From: Tillandsia leiboldiana
Lineage: Eukaryota > Streptophyta > Magnoliopsida > Poales > Bromeliaceae
DNA: 64,000 nt
Reading direction: 5' to 3'
Assembly (NCBI GenBank): GCA_029204045.2
Contig: CM055080.1
Coordinates: forward strand, 11,081,241 to 11,145,240
Shown here: one piece after another, positions 60,280 through 64,000 of the stretch
How the letters are laid out: every line of letters starts with the position of its first letter
How positions within the stretch are numbered: position 1 is the first letter of the stretch
Position numbers and translations under genes: made by a program
Notes under the pieces: model-generated
The model's database searches: none
Told to the model about the DNA's origin: nothing
What the model saw: only the letters and a program-made list of their open reading frames with translations

Positions 60280-60286
60280 CCTAATC

Positions 60287-60724
60287 TGTCACGCCCCGGG
60301 GGTCGAACTGCGACCCGGGCTCGCCAACAGATCCGCCGTCTGTACGGAAACTGCCGTACAGACGAAGCGTCTAACCTGCAGAAGAGATCTGAAGCTAACA
60401 AGTATCAGAGCTGAAAGGAAGCTGAAACACTAATCGGTGAAAAGTCCAAGTACACAAGTCCACTAGCACCCACAACATAAGTACAAAAGTGGAAACTGAA
60501 AAGTACAAGAGACACTACACCGACACCACCGACTCGGGTAGGAGCTAGCCAGCCACGCGCATACCTCGGTCGGAAAGCTCCGAATGAGCCAAACCTGGAA
60601 CGGTCGCCTCAGGAACACCTGTCATCACAGCGGGTGTGAGATCTACTGCAACAGTCAGATCTCAGTGGGTACCAAAGCTAAACCCACGGCACACCCACTC
60701 AGTCTGCTGGAGACAAAAACACAA

Positions 60725-60760
<36 letters not shown>

Positions 60761-63700
60761 CTGGAAATGAATCTATCGCTACATGTCTCAATGCAATGCT
60801 GGAAGTAAGTTCTCAGTCTCTCTCACGGGAGGCCTGGAAACTACGAACGTCTGCGCCCCCCCTACAGCCCTTATCAAACAAGAACATGCTGTAGGCTTAG
60901 GCGCCCATAGTTTCCGCCCCCGCACTGGGACTGCTAGGACTCTACAAGACACTAGAAGGCCACCTCAATCCCTTCTAGTAACCACCTGGTAACTCGGCCA
61001 GGGCATAACTATCTATCTGGTAACTCAGCCAGTGATATCTACACATCTGGTAACTCAGCCAGTGATCTATACCCATCTGGTAACTCCGCCAGTGGTATCT
61101 GCTCATCTGGTAACTCAGCCAGTGATCTATACCCATCTGGTAACTCCGCCAGGGGTATCTGCTCATCTGGTAACTCAGCCAGTGATCTATACCCATCTGG
61201 TAACTCCGCCAGTGGTATCTGCTCATCTGGTAACTCAGCCAGTGATTTATACCCCTCTGGTAACTCTGCCAGTGGTATCTACTCATCTGGTAACTCAGCC
61301 AGTGATCTATACCCCTCTGGTAACTCTGCCAGTGGTATCTACTCATCTGGTAACTCAGCCAGTGATCTATACCCCCCTGGTAACTCTGCCAGTGGTATCT
61401 ACTCATCTGGTAACTCAGCCAGTGATCTATACCCATCTGGTAACTCTAACGAAGCGACTAACACTCGTGTCCAAGTCGGAAACGACAACCCTCGACTTGC
61501 ACGGCTGTTCCGCAAATACCTGATAGTAAGGATACGATACCTTTGCATTCGGAAGCATAACAGGGCATTCCGTAGTTCATTGGGAGAAACCAACCCACCT
61601 GCGATCAATCCGCGAAAACCGTGCGCCAAACGGAGGTCCCGAAGCGATCCCGCAGCTCCACGCGGCAAAACACGCGCCACCGGCCACGTGAGAAGCTAAC
61701 ACTGTGCCACAACTGCGAGATAAGAAGAGGGACCGGGATCAGAAAAAAAAACATGCGGCTAAAACCGCGCTCACAAAGGGCAAAAGAAACCCAAACCGGC
61801 GACGAGAAACGCCGCGCGTTGCGCGGAAAACCCATCGCGCACACACGCCGCGGCGCGTCGCCAAGTCGCAGCCTGCGCGGCCAATGCGGCGCAGCTGCAC
61901 GGCCCCCAAAACCCAGCCGCGCGGCGCTGGCCCAGCCGACTGCGCGGCGCCCAGCAAGCCCGCGCGGCACAAGGCCGCCCGCGCGGGGCCCCTGCAGGGC
62001 CGCGCGCCCACGGCGCAGCATGCAGGCCCGCGCGGCACAAGGCCGCCCGCGCGGGGCCCCTGCAGTGCCGCGCGCCCACGGGCGCGGCCTGCATGCCCGC
62101 GCGGCGCAGGGCCGCCCGCGCGGGGCCCCTGCAGGGCCGCGCGCCTACGGGCGCGGCCTGCAGGCCCGCGCGGCACAAGGCCGCCCGCGCGGGGCCCCTG
62201 CAGCGCCGCGCGCCCAAGGGCGCGGCCTGCAGGCCCGCGCGGCGCAGGGCCGCCCGCGCGGGGCCCCCCGCAGGGCCGCGCGCCCACGGCGCGGCCCGCG
62301 GGCCCGCGCGGCACAGGGCCGCCCGCGCGGGGCCCCCTGCAGGGCCGCGCGCCCACGGGCGCGGCCCGCAGGCCCGCGCGGCACAGGGCCGCCCGCGCGG
62401 GGCCCCCTGCAGGGCCGCGCGCCCACGGGCGCGGCCCGCAGGCCCGCGCGGCGCAGGGCCGCCCGCGCGGGGCCCCCGCAGGGCCGCGCGCCCACGGGCG
62501 CGGCCCGCAGGCCCGCGCGGCACAGGGCCGCCCGCGCGCGGCACCTGGCCGCCCGCGCGGGGCCCCTGCAGTGCCGCGCGCCCAAGCGCGCGGCCTGCAG
62601 GCCCGCGCGCGGCACCTGGCCGCCCGCGCGGGGCCCCTGCAGTGCCGCGCGCCCAAGCGCGCGGCCTGCAGGCCCGCGCGCGGCACCTGGCCGCCCGCGC
62701 GGGGCCCCTGCAGTGCCGCGCGCCCAAGCGCGCGGCCTGCAGGCCCGCGCGGCACCTGGCCGCCCGCGCGGGGCCCCTGCAGTGCCGCGCGCCCAAGCGC
62801 GCGGCCTGCAGGCCCGCGCGGCACCGCGCGGCCAGCAAGGCCGCGCGGCACAGGGGCGGCCCGCGCGGCACCCCGCAGTGCCGCGCGCCCCGCGCGCGGC
62901 CTGCAGGGCCGCGCGGCAGCGTGCCGTGCCCCTGTGGCAGCCAGGCGCCCTGCTGCCCCATGCGGCAGCAGGGCGCAAGCTGCGCACGCAGCCTGCTCGC
63001 GCCCATGTAGCGGCAGCCACCCCAGCCCCGCGCCGCGCAATCCGCGCGGCGCGGCACGCGCAGCCTCACCGCCCCGGACAACAAGTCCGTCAGGCCACAG
63101 CAACAGGGAAAGAAAAAGAGAAGAGGGATCAAACCCAAAATCCCCAAGCTTGCAAAAAAAACAAAAACTAAATTAAAAGCACCAACCTCGGCGAGGCCCG
63201 CCGCGCCCTCGCTCGAGTCCACGTCCACGCTCGGGGAAGAAAAAGCACAAGAAGGCTCTCCATTTCCTTCTTCTTCTCCTTCCTTCATCTCTTTTCCCTT
63301 TTCCTTTCTTTCTCTCTCTCTTTTTTTTTCCTTTCCTGCAGAGGTGGAGGAGTGGGGTTTTTATAAAGAAAACTTTATATAAATTAATTAACTTAATTAA
63401 TTTACTTCCAAAAACCCAACTCCAACACACTTTTTGCCCTCGGGCCCTCCGCCGCCGCCCGGAACCTCCCGAGCTCCGCTGTAAATCCAAAATACACGCG
63501 CTCACAGCTTTTTCTCTTCAAAAAGCTCAACCGTTGAGTCGGGGTGCTCAAATCAAATACCGGCTCCAAAAATGCCAGTTCCGACTCACTTTTTGCCTCC
63601 GGGTCCTCCGCGTCAGTCCGGAACCTCCCGAACCTCGCTGTAAATCAAAAGTACACCTGCTCCAAGTGTTTCCCAAATTTTTCAGCAACCCATAGCGGTG

Positions 63701-63881
63701 TCGGAGCTTCCCGTACCAGTCACCCAACGCGTACAAAGCCCGAAACAAGCAGAGGCCTCCGCGGGGATCCAAATCAACCCGAACTCCTCTGAAAACACAA
63801 GTGGGACACATCCAAGGCAAAATCCTCCGCACCACACCATCCTGCAAGGTCGGTGCGTCATCCAAATCCCGGTGTTCTACA
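60287..63881 (-). repeat. 5' LTR (3595 bp)
   Basis: Second LTR, same architecture as 53254-57105: GATA run, CTGGTAACTC array at 60988-61448, GC-rich array at about 61957-62910, GA-rich leader, TATA-like element near 63375-63385 on the minus strand. It ends TTCTACA followed by TSD tttac (63882-63886). Confidence 0.93.
61957..62910. repeat. GC-rich about 69-bp minisatellite, LTR 2
   Basis: Same unit as in LTR 1 but about four units fewer, which accounts for the 257-bp length difference between the LTRs. Confidence 0.92.
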
Positions 63882-63886
63882 TTTAC

Positions 63887-64000
63887 AATTTTTGCCTATG
63901 CTTTCTTTAGTTTTATTCTATTTATCTAAAAAAATGTATGATTTTTTTAATTTTTCTACTCTTTTTCCGTTGTTGATAAATAATATTGCAGTACATAATA
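63887..64000. other. Host flank right of the retrotransposon
   Basis: AT-rich DNA with no recognisable feature. It continues the interval broken at 53253. Confidence 0.6.

Larger units (their letters stand above)
57106..60286 (-). pseudogene. Internal region with degenerate Ty3/gypsy-type remnants
   Basis: Near 58690-58850 (minus) frames read TLTLRRPGQEECIFIACG and, one frame over, YAIMDCRKR, together resembling the segment after the aspartic protease of plant Ty3/gypsy polyproteins. Near 57090-57290 (minus) frames read DFEDETLLRGGECRTPGF with an upstream EHEE and LRALG stretch, resembling the end of pol. Stops and frameshifts separate them. About 3.2 kb is far too short for a full gag-pol. 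Gag was not identified with confidence. Four CTGGTAACTC monomers at 58590-58695 interrupt the protease-side remnant. Confidence 0.6.
53254..63881 (-). mobile_element. Complete 10.6-kb LTR retrotransposon, minus orientation, degenerate/non-autonomous (LARD-like)
   Basis: Two direct LTRs (53254-57105 and 60287-63881) enclose only 3181 bp. On the minus strand the order is 5' LTR (63881-60287), PBS, internal DNA, PPT, 3' LTR (57105-53254). LTR ends are TG...CA. TSDs are TTTAC. The LTRs look almost identical outside the minisatellite, so insertion is recent. The internal part has only short broken frames: a protease-to-RT junction-like segment near 58690-58850 and a post-pol segment near 57090-57290. 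Reverse transcriptase, RNase H and integrase were not recognised. Long LTRs with a short non-coding interior resemble LARD elements that depend on an autonomous partner. Confidence 0.92.

Noticed and set aside
61621..63288. 505- to 516-codon frames in the second LTR
   Set aside because: Same minisatellite artefact as in the first LTR.

Overview
The window is nuclear DNA from a flowering plant, probably a monocot. The evidence is spliced genes with plant-type introns, land-plant protein families, very AT-rich intergenic DNA, long (AT)n microsatellites, many MITEs and large LTR retrotransposon pieces. A bromeliad such as pineapple is possible, but that is a guess I cannot verify. There are no prokaryotic features, CRISPR arrays or rRNA genes, and I recognised no tRNA.

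Layout. 1-2863 is the 3' part of a large LTR in + orientation, ending in GGGGCGTGACA. 3524-3619 (-) is the first exon of a DUF1218 membrane protein gene whose later exons are not in the window. 4933-5540 holds two copies of a Mutator-type MITE. 8205-10040 (-) is an intron-less gene for a two-TM protein of the At1g75140 family. 10.4-20.9 kb is AT-rich and gene-free, with MITEs. 21774-22298 (+) is a small multi-TM protein of unknown family. 22999-25366 (-) is a four-exon acyl-CoA-binding protein gene with a long-TIR MITE in intron 3. 25.4-30.1 kb is MITEs and (AT)n tracts. 30105-32637 (-) encodes ribosomal protein eL13 (RPL13) in four coding exons, with a probable GC-AG intron. 33.3-38.7 kb has a 5'-truncated LINE with target-site duplication, TRIM-like repeats and a possible coiled-coil exon. 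38758-39408 (-) is a small basic/acidic nuclear-type protein. 41236-46079 is a 4.84-kb solo LTR with 5-bp TSDs, inserted in an older repeat. 49424-51084 (-) is a three-exon gene for a conserved plant membrane protein. 53254-63881 is a complete 10.6-kb LTR retrotransposon in minus orientation, with TTTAC TSDs, LTRs of 3852 and 3595 bp, a tRNA-iMet-type PBS, a PPT, and only 3.2 kb of internal DNA carrying degenerate Ty3/gypsy remnants.

The genes are unrelated housekeeping or unknown-function loci (lipid carrier, ribosome, membrane and nuclear proteins) and do not form a pathway. Most of the window is transposon-derived. The very long GC-rich reading frames in the LTRs (up to 639 codons, open on both strands) are minisatellite artefacts, not genes. 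I found no convincing new gene system. The most distinctive material is the repeat biology: 9-bp-TSD foldback MITE families, a retrotransposon family with giant minisatellite-bearing LTRs, and (AT)n tracts abutting palindromic elements.
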